Source: Pontibacter silvestris (GTDB lineage: Bacteria > Bacteroidota > Bacteroidia > Cytophagales > Hymenobacteraceae). Taken from it: DNA of 64,000 nucleotides. Below the pieces are notes generated by a model. The model searched no databases, was not told where the DNA came from, and saw only the letters and a program-made list of their open reading frames with translations. The stretch is from the NCBI RefSeq assembly GCF_020907275.1, contig NZ_JAJJWI010000006.1, positions 124,001 to 188,000 on the forward strand, given 5' to 3'. A program made the position numbers and the translations under genes. This document shows positions 53,982 through 63,826 of the stretch, piece by piece; position 1 is the first letter of the stretch, and each line of letters starts with the position of its first letter.

Positions 53982-56528
53982 TTAGCGACGGCTTATTTTG
54001 CTGGGGCCGGAAGTATCAATAGTTACGTTGGCCGGTGTGCCTCTGTACTCTATTTTGCTGGCACCAGATGCATTTGCACGTAATGTATTTGTAGCGTATA
54101 CATTGGCAACTGCCACGCCACTAACTTCAATATCCACAGAGTTTGCCCGCAGCTCTTCTGCCTCTATTTTGCAGGCACCAGATGCGTCTAACTCTAATGT
54201 TTCGGTGGTACCTGTAAACGAGCTGGCTGATGCGCCTGCAATATCTACTTTCAGGTTCTGGACTCTTACATCTATAACCGCTTTGGTTGCTCCTGATAAA
54301 TTAACTTCCAAGTCATTAGCTGTAAGGTTGCCAACATCTGCTTTAATGGCACCGCTTAAATCAATTTTACGAATATTAGGTGCTGTAATCTGCACGAGTA
54401 TTGGCTCACGGTTATCAAAAAGGTTAATAGACTTTTCAGTGTACCCAATGTTAAGCTCATTCTCATCCTGATCTATTTTTAGCCGGCGTAAGTCACTGCG
54501 CTCACCTCTGACACGGATACTATAGTTATCTCCCTGCTTAAGCTGCACATGGTAGGGGCCGCTGACGGTGATCTCCTCAAAGTCATTGAAGTTAAATGTT
54601 TCAGAGTTGCTGCTGTATGCATCTTCGTCTAGTAATACGCTGCTGCCAATATCAAGGCCTGTCAGGTTTATATCTATGTCAGAATCGGAGTTATCATAAG
54701 AACTGTCTTCATCTGTTGAAATCGTATCGCTGGCACAGGTTAGACACTCCAGCATATCTCCCTTTACCTGCCAGGTATTGCGAACAATTTTGCTTGTACT
54801 ATAGTCTCTGTCAAAAGTAGCGCCTGGTAACATATGAACGAAACCGCGGGTCAGGCGGAGCTTTTTATTTTTAGGTAGCATCAGGGTTATTTCCAGATCC
54901 TGGTCACGATAAACGGCTCCTCTTCTAAACTCATAGCTGTTGTCGAACCTGATAACGGAGTCGCGCTGAATTACACGATAAGAAACCATGTGTGCATTAC
55001 GTTGCGCTTCTTCTTCTGTGCGGCCTCTTGCCTCTACACGCTGAATAACCTCAACGTCTTGTCCATTATGTTCCCGTACATCCACATATATGTGGTCGTA
55101 GCTGTTATTGGTATCATAAGCATCTAAGGTTAAACTTCCATAAGCACTTACGGGTATCGTCTTTGTTGTTAACACTTCGCCGCTGCGTCTGAAGTTGTTG
55201 GAGAACATAACTATGGTTGCTATCATAACACATAAGCTTACTAACCACACGCCAAACATAGACCAGCCTACAATGGGGCGCAGAAAAAAGCGTTTAGACA
55301 ATAAGGCAACGCCTAAAAAGAAAAGTAAAAGTATGGGAATAAGCCCTACCACGAAACCTGCCACCAGTCCGAGCCTGGGAAAGCCCCCGATATAAACGGA
55401 GGCCGGGAAATCGTTAAAGTCAAAATAGGATACGTCAACAAGGCCAAGTGATACAAAAAACGTGGAGAGAAGGGCTATGGTAAGTCCTATGGAGAGCAGC
55501 AGTAGAAAAATGCCTGCGCCAACTCGTATCAGCGTAATCAGGAAAGCCAGTATTGGACCCAACGCATGGCCTAACCAGGTAAACAACTGAGACACCAGGC
55601 GTACAGGCAATAGAATAATTTTAGCTAAGGTGCTTTCTTCTCCGTCCGGCCCTTTCATATTAAGGTTGTCCCGGAGCATTTTTTCTATACCTGCTAATGT
55701 AACCGGATCGCCTTGCATTTGCATACGCTCTGTAAGGGTAACAGCTTCAGGTACTGCTACCCATAAAATAATGTATATGATTACACCAGAACCTCCAAGC
55801 AGGACAGAGGCTAAAAACAGAATACGTACTACGGATACATCAACCCCGAAATACTTACCTAAGCCGCTGGCTATTCCTGCAAGCTTTTTATCTTCAGGGT
55901 CACGGTACAGTCTTTTAACTTTGGTTTCAGGAAGATGCGCACTTTCAGGCAGGGCAATCCATAATATAATGTAAATTATGACAATGGGAGCTGCTGATAT
56001 GCCTGCTGTTAACGGTGCAATAACAAAAAGCAGGAACAGGAAAAATAGCCTTACCCAGACAATGTCAATGTTCAGGTAGTTGGCTAAACCGGCACACACA
56101 CCTCCTATTACCTTGCGGTTTATATCGCGGTACAGCTTTTTATGCCTTGGCTCAGAATAAGCTTCTTCCTCCGGTCCAGCTTCGGTTTCGGTTTCAGTTT
56201 CAGGGTTTGTTCCAGTAGTTGTGTCTGTTGCTGAGTAAGGTGGCATCTCTGCTTCTACTGGCTCTACTACCTCGAAATCTGTTACATTGCCCATTCTGGT
56301 TATCAGGTATTGTACATCTTCCATTGTAATAACCTGCTTGCCTGGAGACAGGCGGGCAGAAAATATTTCTGCAATACGAGCTTCAATGTCAGCTATGATT
56401 TCCTCATGCCCCTCATAATTAGAAAAATAAGTCCGGATAGAGGCCAGGTATCTGCTCAGCTGCTCATATCCATCCTCTTCTATATGGAAGATTATGCCCT
56501 GCAGGTTGATACTTATGTTCTTTTTCAT
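53982..56528 (-). CDS. PspC-domain membrane protein with C-terminal DUF2807 beta-helix domain
   Basis: 848 aa. An N-terminal cytosolic part (residues 1-130, acidic Glu/Thr-rich linker) is followed by two PspC domains. The first reads YRDINRKVIGGVCAGLANYL (about 133) and the second YRDPEDKKLAGIASGLGKYF (about 206). Several transmembrane helices follow to about residue 450. The C-terminus from about 660 is a repetitive DUF2807 region: LSGAIKADVGNL, LSGATKAVIDV, ASGACKIEAEEL, ASGASKIEYRG, a right-handed beta-helix-like repeat facing outward. It overlaps the PadR gene by 4 nt (ATGA) and is likely controlled by it. A role in sensing envelope stress is inferred from PspC. Confidence 0.9.
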   Translation of the reverse strand: MKKNISINLQGIIFHIEEDGYEQLSRYLASIRTYFSNYEGHEEIIADIEARIAEIFSARLSPGKQVITMEDVQYLITRMGNVTDFEVVEPVEAEMPPYSATDTTTGTNPETETETEAGPEEEAYSEPRHKKLYRDINRKVIGGVCAGLANYLNIDIVWVRLFFLFLLFVIAPLTAGISAAPIVIIYIILWIALPESAHLPETKVKRLYRDPEDKKLAGIASGLGKYFGVDVSVVRILFLASVLLGGSGVIIYIILWVAVPEAVTLTERMQMQGDPVTLAGIEKMLRDNLNMKGPDGEESTLAKIILLPVRLVSQLFTWLGHALGPILAFLITLIRVGAGIFLLLLSIGLTIALLSTFFVSLGLVDVSYFDFNDFPASVYIGGFPRLGLVAGFVVGLIPILLLFFLGVALLSKRFFLRPIVGWSMFGVWLVSLCVMIATIVMFSNNFRRSGEVLTTKTIPVSAYGSLTLDAYDTNNSYDHIYVDVREHNGQDVEVIQRVEARGRTEEEAQRNAHMVSYRVIQRDSVIRFDNSYEFRRGAVYRDQDLEITLMLPKNKKLRLTRGFVHMLPGATFDRDYSTSKIVRNTWQVKGDMLECLTCASDTISTDEDSSYDNSDSDIDINLTGLDIGSSVLLDEDAYSSNSETFNFNDFEEITVSGPYHVQLKQGDNYSIRVRGERSDLRRLKIDQDENELNIGYTEKSINLFDNREPILVQITAPNIRKIDLSGAIKADVGNLTANDLEVNLSGATKAVIDVRVQNLKVDIAGASASSFTGTTETLELDASGACKIEAEELRANSVDIEVSGVAVANVYATNTLRANASGASKIEYRGTPANVTIDTSGPSKISRR

Positions 56529-56869
56529 GACTGCTGATCTTTCTTGTTTTGGATGATATGTTCAGTTGAGTTAACCAGTTCTTGCCAGGTTTCGCGGAGT
56601 TGCTCTAAAAATTCGCGGCCTGTTTCAGTTAGTGTATAGTATTTCCGGGGTGGCCCGGAGGTGGATTCAACCCAGGTATAATCGAGAAGTGATGCATTCT
56701 TTAGGCGGGTGAGCAGTGGGTACAACGTGCCCTCTACAACAATCATTTTAGCCGCTGTAAGCTCTTCCAGCATATCAGACGCATATACTTCACCACGAGA
56801 GATAATCTCCAGAATACAGAATTCCAGAATACCCTTCCGCATCTGTACTTGTGTGTTTTCAACTTTCAT
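56525..56869 (-). CDS. PadR-family transcriptional regulator
   Basis: 114 aa from the ATG at 56869; an earlier Met at 56923 overlaps the -33 part of the promoter. A winged-helix repressor with VQMRKGILEFCILEIISRGEVYASDMLEEL (recognition region), VVEGTLYPLLTRLKNASLL and the wing STSGPPRKYYTLT, then a short dimerisation helix. It precedes and overlaps the PspC-DUF2807 gene, the layout of an autoregulated PadR operon. Confidence 0.93.
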   Translation of the reverse strand: MKVENTQVQMRKGILEFCILEIISRGEVYASDMLEELTAAKMIVVEGTLYPLLTRLKNASLLDYTWVESTSGPPRKYYTLTETGREFLEQLRETWQELVNSTEHIIQNKKDQQS

Positions 56870-56892
56870 GATGATTTCATTTAATCTTTGGT

Positions 56893-56923
56893 CAAAGATA
56901 TTATAAGGTACTATGTAAAGCAA
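56893..56923 (-). promoter_or_regulatory. Complete Bacteroidota promoter for the PadR-PspC operon
   Basis: On the - strand TTG (56921-56923), 20 nt, then TATCTTTG (56893-56900), 23 nt before the PadR start. PadR could bind here; no clear operator palindrome was identified. Confidence 0.65.
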
Positions 56924-57150
56924 GGTACTGTATAAAAATATTTACGGGCAGTCCTTTTTATAGTTATCAAGGATGCTGATTATTGTTGTAAATGATTAGT
57001 TTTGTACAAAATACATGATTGCATACTTGCTAACTAATCTGTTCCTTTTGATGTTAGAGGGGACGCTTTTGCTTCCGGAAAGAAGAACGGAGGAGTTTAT
57101 ATGATTTTAATAATTATATTTTAGGGAGAATGCGATAACGTTTACTAGTA

Positions 57151-58248
57151 ATGACAAAACTTACCTTTCGCTGTTTGGTAGCTGTTTTTATACTGTTTGG
57201 CTACTCTGCTGCCTCAGCTCAAGTATTCACCCCAAAGTACAGCAATGAGTTTCTTAACATAGGAGTAGGAGGGCGTGCCCTGGGTATGGGCAATGTACAG
57301 GCTGCTATCGCTAACGATGCAACAGCTGGCTACTGGAACCCTGCAGGGCTTCTGCTGCTCAAAGACAAGTACAACGTGACACTGATGCACTCCGAACTTT
57401 TTGCAGGAATAGCGAAAAACGATTTTGCCAGTTTTGCCATGCCTCTGGATTCCAGTAGTGCATTAGCTATATCTGTTATAAGACTTGGTGTGGACGATAT
57501 TGCCGACACTCGCCGCCTGCAGAATGAATATGGCTATATTCAGTACGACAGTATTAAATTTTTTTCAGTGGCTGATTATGCTATGCTTTTGTCTTATGCC
57601 CGCCGCAGCACCTTAATAGAAGGGTTAAGTTTAGGAGCTTCTGCAAAAATCATTTACCGTAATGTGGGGGAGTTTGCCAATGCCTGGGGCTTTGGAGTAG
57701 ATGCCGGGGCTCAACTGCAACGGGGTAGCTGGCAGTTTGGACTTATGGCAAAAGACGTAACCACCACTTTCACTGCTTGGATGCACAATGTAGAGGCGCT
57801 CGAAGAGGCTTATTATCAAACGGGGAATGAACTGCCGGAAAATACAGCAGAGCTTACTTTACCAAGACTGGTGTTAGGTGTCGCTAAGAACTTTGAGTTT
57901 AACGACAAATTTTCTGCCCTGCTAGCCACAGATATAGATTTTACTTTTGATGGCAAACGCAATGTACTGTTAAAATCCGATGTTGTTTCGGTAGACCCAC
58001 ATATGGGATTAGAGTTAGCCTATGCTCATACCATTTTTGTTCGTGGAGGTATTAACAACTACCAGGAGACCAAAAGTTTCGATGGTGGTACTGCCAAGCA
58101 TATGCAGCCAAATTTTGGCATTGGCTTCAAAACTAATGGTTTTAACCTCGACCTCGCTTTGTCGCGTGTTAGTGACGAAGAGAGTAATGCTATTTCCAGC
58201 ACTAGCACTTCCTCAGTCATAGTTTCTCTAGGGTATTCTTTCAATTAA
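57151..58248 (+). CDS. PorV/PorQ family outer-membrane barrel protein
   Basis: 365 aa. The signal peptide is cleaved near ASAQVF, then FLNIGVGGRALGMGNVQAAI and ATAGYWNPAGLLLL, the FadL-like start shared by PorV and PorQ. About a dozen amphipathic strands follow, ending in VIVSLGYSFN with a terminal Phe-Asn typical of barrels. In type IX secretion PorV shuttles cargo from the translocon to the PorU sortase. Its position 24 bp before a PorU2 gene supports that link, but whether it is PorV itself or a paralogue cannot be settled. Confidence 0.8.
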   Translation: MTKLTFRCLVAVFILFGYSAASAQVFTPKYSNEFLNIGVGGRALGMGNVQAAIANDATAGYWNPAGLLLLKDKYNVTLMHSELFAGIAKNDFASFAMPLDSSSALAISVIRLGVDDIADTRRLQNEYGYIQYDSIKFFSVADYAMLLSYARRSTLIEGLSLGASAKIIYRNVGEFANAWGFGVDAGAQLQRGSWQFGLMAKDVTTTFTAWMHNVEALEEAYYQTGNELPENTAELTLPRLVLGVAKNFEFNDKFSALLATDIDFTFDGKRNVLLKSDVVSVDPHMGLELAYAHTIFVRGGINNYQETKSFDGGTAKHMQPNFGIGFKTNGFNLDLALSRVSDEESNAISSTSTSSVIVSLGYSFN

Positions 58249-58272
58249 AGTAAACTGTTTAGCCAAACAGCA

Positions 58273-61200
58273 ATGCATACTATTTTACAATACAGGCGTT
58301 TCTTTATTTCTTTCTCCTTGCTGCTCTTGAGCCTTGCAGGTAGTTCTGTTCAGGCACAGAATGCGTATGGAAATGAGTGGATAAACTATTCTCAAACATA
58401 TTATAAAATAAGAATAGCAGAGACCGGGCTTTACAAATTAGATTATGACTACCTCAGTAACTTAGGTCTTGCGAACATTAACCCGCAAAACTTACAATTG
58501 TACAGAAGAGGTAAAGAAGTAGCTATTTATATAGCAGGGGAAAGTGACGGTAAACTAGACACGCAGGATTATATAGAATTTTTTGGCGAGAAAAATGACG
58601 GTGCACTAGACCAAGAACTTTATAAGAACCCAGCTGACCAAGTTCATCAGCTAAGGAGCCTTTATACTGATACAGCTGCTTATTTTCTTACTTATGCTCC
58701 AGAAAGGGGAAAACGTATGCGTGAGACTAACCCTGCTGTAAATGGGCGCATTCCAGAGTCGTATCATTTGCAAAAAGCTGTTACTGTACTGAATGAAACT
58801 TACTTTCGGGGCAAGCTATATGGAGAGAATGCAATGCCATGGATGGATCAAGGGGAAGGGTATATGTCAAACCGTTGGATTGGTGCTAGAAGTTATTCAA
58901 TAACAGGTATTAAAAACATTGAAACGAGTGGGCCTAAACCTGTAGTTGAATTTGCTACAGTTGGAGCTTATCAGGAATACCATACTCTTGATGTTAATGT
59001 TACATCTGGAGGAACTACAAGAAAATTAAAAACCTATCAGTATGATTTTTTTGCACATGAGGTTGATAAACAGATTGTTAATTTTAGCGAGGTTGCTAAT
59101 GGACAGGTAACTCTTCAAATTGTTCCTGTTTCTACAACCACAAAAGGAAATGCTATTAGCTTTGCTTATGGTATTGTAACTTACCCACAAAAGCCCCTAT
59201 TTACGGGTAATCCTATGGTTCTTTATACAGACTCTACCCGTTCAACCACTCCTTATTTTGAGTTTGGCAACATTCCCGCAACAACTGTTGCTTATGATGT
59301 TACAAATCTGGAAAATATTGTGCGCACTCTTGGATATGATGCAGCATCAAACCGTGGTTATGTTATCAGAGCTGAGGATGGTAGAACTCATAAAATACTG
59401 CTTGCCGATGCCTCGAAAGCTCTCACGCCACCAGTAGCTAAAAGAATCAGTTTTAGAAATATAAATCCTGCTGCTCATAATTACATTGTGCTTACAAATA
59501 AGCGCCTGATGCAGCAAGTTGGCGATTATACTTTGCCGGCTCCTAAGGCTTATGCTGAATACAGAGCTTCTGAGGCTGGAGGAAATTACGATACTTTATT
59601 AGTGTTTATTGATGATATAGTAAACCAGTTTCATTATGGTGAACATTCTGCTAATGCTGTAAGGCATTTCCTGAGCTTTATGAGTTCGTCATCTAATGCC
59701 AAGCAACTATTTATAATCGGCAAGGGGCTTGAATATGACAGAATTAATTACAGAAGTTCTGGGGAAGCCGCTTTAGATTTAGTTCCCACAGGAGGTGTGC
59801 CTGCTTCAGATGTTTTTTTCTCAGCTGATTTTAGAAATAACTCTTTTGTGCCTCAGGTGCCAACAGGAAGAATACCTGCCACATCAGCAAGTGAAGTAAT
59901 GAATTATCTGGATAAGGTAAAAGAATATGAAAGCCAGCCACAGGGCCTTGCCTGGAGAAAGAACATCTTACAATTAGGTGGTGGAAAAACTGTGTCTGAA
60001 ATCAACACTATTGCTTCTTATTTAAGCTCTTATAAAAATATTGCTTCAGGGCCTTTGCTCGATGCCAATGTAATTGAGAAGTACAGGAAAAATGTAAGCG
60101 AAGCTGTTGAGGTTGTAAATGTTGCAGAGGAAGTCAATACCGGCCTTTCATTAATTACTTTTTTTGGGCATAGTTCAACAAGCATTACTGACCTGGATAT
60201 AGGCTTTGTTTCCAGAGATGTAAATGGTTATAAAAATAAAGGGAAATACCCAGTAATGTTGCTGAATGGCTGTAACATAGGAAATGCCTTTATTCCAAAT
60301 TCTGTCTCTTTTGGTGAAGATTGGGTGATTACTCCCAACAGAGGAGCTATAGCCTTTATTGCTAGTACAGATTATGGTTATCCTAGTTATCTTCATTTAT
60401 ATACATCAAATTTCTATACAGCTTCATTTCAGAATCCGGAAACATATGGCAGCTCGATAGGAAATATCCAGAAAGAAGTAATACGGAAAGTAAAGCAGAC
60501 TTCATCTAACGATATGGCAACTGCTGTGGTGCTAAATATGCTTTTACAAGGAGATCCTGCTATAAAACTTTACTCTCCTGAGAAGCCAGACTATTATATA
60601 AAGGAAAATGCTTTCTCCATCAAGAATGAGGACGGAAGTGCTGTAACTGCATCTTCTCCCAAATTTATTCTTAAAGTTAATGTTGGCAACTTAGGGAAAG
60701 TTATAACTGAATCGGTATCTGTGAAGGTTAACAGAACACTGGCTGATCAAACTACTGTTATAAATTATGAGCCATTTGTAGTTAATTCGATCCAAAGCCA
60801 TGATACTATTCGTTTGGAGATCGATAACGAAGGAGTAACAGCAATTGGCATGAACTCTTTTGAGGTTACACTTGATGGTTTGAATGAAATTGAAGAGTTA
60901 GATGAAAGTAACAACGCTCAGAAGTATCAGTATTATTTCCCTTCCAGTAATTTACTTACATTAAGCCCGTCTAAATATGGAATAGTTAATTCAAATAAAG
61001 TAAAACTGGTTGCACAGGGTAGTACGAACCAAATTACAGGAGCTGAATATTATTTTGAACTGGATACCACACAAGCCTTTAACAGCAATCTGAAGCAATC
61101 TTATACGGCTAATAGCTCCCTCTTACCAACATGGGAGGTAACATTACCTAGTGTTACAACTAGTGACAGTACTGTTTATTATTGGCGGGCAAGGTTTAAT

Positions 61201-63270
61201 ACTTTTAAGGCAGAAGAAGATACTGTCTGGGCCGAAAGCTCTTTCAGGTATGTCCCTAACGGGAAAAGCGGATGGTCTCAGAGCCACTACGGACAGTTTG
61301 ATGAAGTTCAGACAGATAAAGTAACAAACACAGGAAAAGAGAATATAAAATGGACTTTTGATCCTGTGCAAATGGAAATTGCTATTAGAACAGCTGGTGG
61401 TAACATAAGGTTTGAAGAAACCTCCTATGGATTGTTCATCAATGGAAAGCCTATGGTGGTAGCGCAATGTAGTAATCCTGCAGGAAGCGCCACTCCAAGA
61501 GTTTATTTAGTTGCTATTGACAACAAATCATTAACAACTGTTTCAGGTGTTTTTTCTTCTGGAGCCTGTTCATATATGCCGGAGCTATATGAGTTTGGAG
61601 ATATGAGAACTGTAGCAAACAGAATTAAGCTGGAGAATTTCTTAAAAGCTGTACCTGATGGTTATTATGTTGCCGCCATTGGTATCAATGCTGTTCCATA
61701 TGGTAGTTTTACGGCGGAACTTAAAAATGCTTTCAAAAGCATTGGCTCCGAAGCAATTGATAACCTTCAAAATGGTTATCCTTTTGCAATTGTAGGACAA
61801 AAGGGGGGGACACCGGGTACTGCAAATGAACTTACTGCTTCTTTAGATGATGAGCTTTCTCCTTTATCTCAGGATATATCACTTCAGACAATCCTTAGTG
61901 CCAATCAGCAGTCAGGCACAGTTACTTCTGCTGTTATAGGGCCTGCTTTAAATTGGGGAACCCTGTATCATAATGTAGAAGAGTATAAAGGTGGCGAAGA
62001 TGAGTATACTTTAAGTGTAACAGGGATTGATACAACAGGGCAGCAAGAGGTGTTGGTCGAGAAAGTAAATACTAAAGCTTTTGACCTTTCAGCGATTGAT
62101 GCAAAAACATACCCAAAACTGCAATTGTCTGTGTTTTTGTCCGATGAAACGGAGCGTACGGCTCCACAGCTCAAGGAATGGTTTGTGTATTATGATGCAG
62201 TGCCAGAAGGCGTTATTAGGCCTGATCTGGTACAGGTAAACGAAGAAACTTTATCTGAACAAGCAGATAAAGGAAGTCTTTCTTTACCAATGGCGTTTGA
62301 AAATATCTCCAACACAGCTTTTACTGATTCCTTGCTGGTGAAGGTAACGTTAACTGGGAATGGCATTCAATCACGGGTTGATAGTTTTAAAGTTGAACCT
62401 TTAACTGCTAATAAAACAGCTTATTTCAATTATACTTTACTAACTAATGAACTGGAGGGGAGCTATCAGCTAAGTATGTATGTGAATCCGACAGTGCAAC
62501 AGGAACAGTATTATTTTAATAATGTATATGAGGTGCCTTTCAATGTTAAGGCCAGGCTTCACCCCATTTTAGACGTTGCGTTTGACGGTATACATATAAT
62601 GGATGGAGAATTGGTAGCGCCAAGTCCTACGATCAGTATAACATTGAAAGACGAGAGTAAGGGCGTTTACCTGCAAGATCCTTCTGCTATGTCTGTTATC
62701 ATGATTGATCCACAAGGCGAAGGTCAGGAGGTGCCTTTGATGTCTAATTCTGAGGTTAGATATTATCCGGCAGATGAAAAGAATGACTTTAAGCTGGAGT
62801 ATAAACCATCGAAACTAGAAGATGGCGTATATACTGTGGAGGTGAAAGCTCGTGATGTAACCGGTAAGCTATCCGGAGTATCTCCATATCGAATAAGTTT
62901 TGAGGTGGTCAATGAGTCCAGTGTGACAAACTTTTACCCGTTCCCCAACCCTTTCTCCACCAAGACTAACTTCATATTTACACTAACTGGTGCCACCATT
63001 CCGGATAACTTCAAAATTCAGATTTTGACTGTAACTGGTAAAGTGGTAAAAGAGATCATGAAAGAAGAAATTGGTCCCATACGTATAGGCAACAACAAAT
63101 CGGAATATGCCTGGGATGGCACCGATATGTACGGAGACAAATTAGCCAATGGCGTTTATTTATACCGTGTGGTAATGAGCCAGCAAGGAGTGGAGGATAT
63201 GAAGCACCGCAACACCTTTGGCGACAAAGCCTTTAAAAACGGCTATGGCAAATTATATATTTTGCGCTAA
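58273..63270 (+). CDS. porU2: Putative type IX secretion sortase PorU2 (C25 gingipain-type protease)
   Basis: 1665 aa, with a signal peptide ending SVQAQN. A beta-rich N-terminal part leads to the C25 protease domain (about residues 420-760) with the catalytic His in LITFFGHSST and Cys in MLLNGCNIGNAF. After GDPAIKLYSPEKPDYYI come Ig/CARDB-like beta domains and long beta-sandwich stretches. The C-terminus has NFYPFPNPFSTKTNF and GTDMYGDKLANGVYLYRV, a FlgD-like or type IX C-terminal-domain fold. PorU removes the C-terminal domain of type IX cargo and attaches it to the surface. Canonical PorU is about 1100-1250 aa; the extra length points to the PorU2 group. The middle is more AT-rich than its ends. 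Confidence 0.85.
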   Translation: MHTILQYRRFFISFSLLLLSLAGSSVQAQNAYGNEWINYSQTYYKIRIAETGLYKLDYDYLSNLGLANINPQNLQLYRRGKEVAIYIAGESDGKLDTQDYIEFFGEKNDGALDQELYKNPADQVHQLRSLYTDTAAYFLTYAPERGKRMRETNPAVNGRIPESYHLQKAVTVLNETYFRGKLYGENAMPWMDQGEGYMSNRWIGARSYSITGIKNIETSGPKPVVEFATVGAYQEYHTLDVNVTSGGTTRKLKTYQYDFFAHEVDKQIVNFSEVANGQVTLQIVPVSTTTKGNAISFAYGIVTYPQKPLFTGNPMVLYTDSTRSTTPYFEFGNIPATTVAYDVTNLENIVRTLGYDAASNRGYVIRAEDGRTHKILLADASKALTPPVAKRISFRNINPAAHNYIVLTNKRLMQQVGDYTLPAPKAYAEYRASEAGGNYDTLLVFIDDIVNQFHYGEHSANAVRHFLSFMSSSSNAKQLFIIGKGLEYDRINYRSSGEAALDLVPTGGVPASDVFFSADFRNNSFVPQVPTGRIPATSASEVMNYLDKVKEYESQPQGLAWRKNILQLGGGKTVSEINTIASYLSSYKNIASGPLLDANVIEKYRKNVSEAVEVVNVAEEVNTGLSLITFFGHSSTSITDLDIGFVSRDVNGYKNKGKYPVMLLNGCNIGNAFIPNSVSFGEDWVITPNRGAIAFIASTDYGYPSYLHLYTSNFYTASFQNPETYGSSIGNIQKEVIRKVKQTSSNDMATAVVLNMLLQGDPAIKLYSPEKPDYYIKENAFSIKNEDGSAVTASSPKFILKVNVGNLGKVITESVSVKVNRTLADQTTVINYEPFVVNSIQSHDTIRLEIDNEGVTAIGMNSFEVTLDGLNEIEELDESNNAQKYQYYFPSSNLLTLSPSKYGIVNSNKVKLVAQGSTNQITGAEYYFELDTTQAFNSNLKQSYTANSSLLPTWEVTLPSVTTSDSTVYYWRARFNTFKAEEDTVWAESSFRYVPNGKSGWSQSHYGQFDEVQTDKVTNTGKENIKWTFDPVQMEIAIRTAGGNIRFEETSYGLFINGKPMVVAQCSNPAGSATPRVYLVAIDNKSLTTVSGVFSSGACSYMPELYEFGDMRTVANRIKLENFLKAVPDGYYVAAIGINAVPYGSFTAELKNAFKSIGSEAIDNLQNGYPFAIVGQKGGTPGTANELTASLDDELSPLSQDISLQTILSANQQSGTVTSAVIGPALNWGTLYHNVEEYKGGEDEYTLSVTGIDTTGQQEVLVEKVNTKAFDLSAIDAKTYPKLQLSVFLSDETERTAPQLKEWFVYYDAVPEGVIRPDLVQVNEETLSEQADKGSLSLPMAFENISNTAFTDSLLVKVTLTGNGIQSRVDSFKVEPLTANKTAYFNYTLLTNELEGSYQLSMYVNPTVQQEQYYFNNVYEVPFNVKARLHPILDVAFDGIHIMDGELVAPSPTISITLKDESKGVYLQDPSAMSVIMIDPQGEGQEVPLMSNSEVRYYPADEKNDFKLEYKPSKLEDGVYTVEVKARDVTGKLSGVSPYRISFEVVNESSVTNFYPFPNPFSTKTNFIFTLTGATIPDNFKIQILTVTGKVVKEIMKEEIGPIRIGNNKSEYAWDGTDMYGDKLANGVYLYRVVMSQQGVEDMKHRNTFGDKAFKNGYGKLYILR

Positions 63271-63285
63271 GTGTGAAACAGTGTA

Positions 63286-63343
63286 AAAGTAGCTAAACAG
63301 GAAAGGCAGCGTTTAGTCGCTGCCTTTCCTGTTTAGCTACTTT
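63286..63343. terminator. 26-bp hairpin shared by porU2 and folA
   Basis: Arms 63286-63311 and 63318-63343 pair perfectly around a 6-nt loop. The right arm covers the folA stop codon and the last coding bases, so the terminator is partly encoded in folA. Confidence 0.85.
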
Positions 63344-63822
63344 CTGTGAAGCTCCAAAAAAGTATAGCTGTATTTATTCTTCTCGTCGGGTTCATGATGC
63401 AGTTCCGATACTGCTTGCCATTCATCCATGTCCAACTCAGGGAAAAAGGCATCACCTTCAAAAGTTTGGTGCACTCTGGTTAAGTGAATCACATCAACCA
63501 ACGGGAGTACCTGCTTATAAACTTTCGCACCACCGATGATACATATCTGCTCATCCAGTTCTTTGGCTCGTTCAATGGCTTCTTCTAACGTATGAGTAAT
63601 TATGCAACCTTCTGCTTTATAATCTTTCTGTGTTGTAATGATGATGGAAGTGCGCCCTGGTAAAAGCTTGCCAATGGACTCAAAAGTCTTTCGACCCATA
63701 AGAATAGGGTGCCCCATCGTGATTTCCTTGAAATGGCGCAGGTCTGCCGGAAGATGCCAGGGCATTTCGTTGTTCTTGCCAATGGTGTTGTTCTCAGCGG
63801 CGGCTACTACTATAGCTATCAT
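63337..63822 (-). CDS. folA: Dihydrofolate reductase
   Basis: 161 aa. It reduces dihydrofolate with NADPH. IAIVVAAAENNTIGKNNEMPWHLPADLRHFK holds the substrate site and catalytic acidic residue, GHPILMGRKTFESIG the NADPH site, and ICIIGGAKVYKQVLP the second nucleotide motif. The start follows the fmt stop by 4 nt, so it is co-transcribed with fmt. Confidence 0.96.
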   Translation of the reverse strand: MIAIVVAAAENNTIGKNNEMPWHLPADLRHFKEITMGHPILMGRKTFESIGKLLPGRTSIIITTQKDYKAEGCIITHTLEEAIERAKELDEQICIIGGAKVYKQVLPLVDVIHLTRVHQTFEGDAFFPELDMDEWQAVSELHHEPDEKNKYSYTFLELHRK

Positions 63823-63826
63823 TTTA

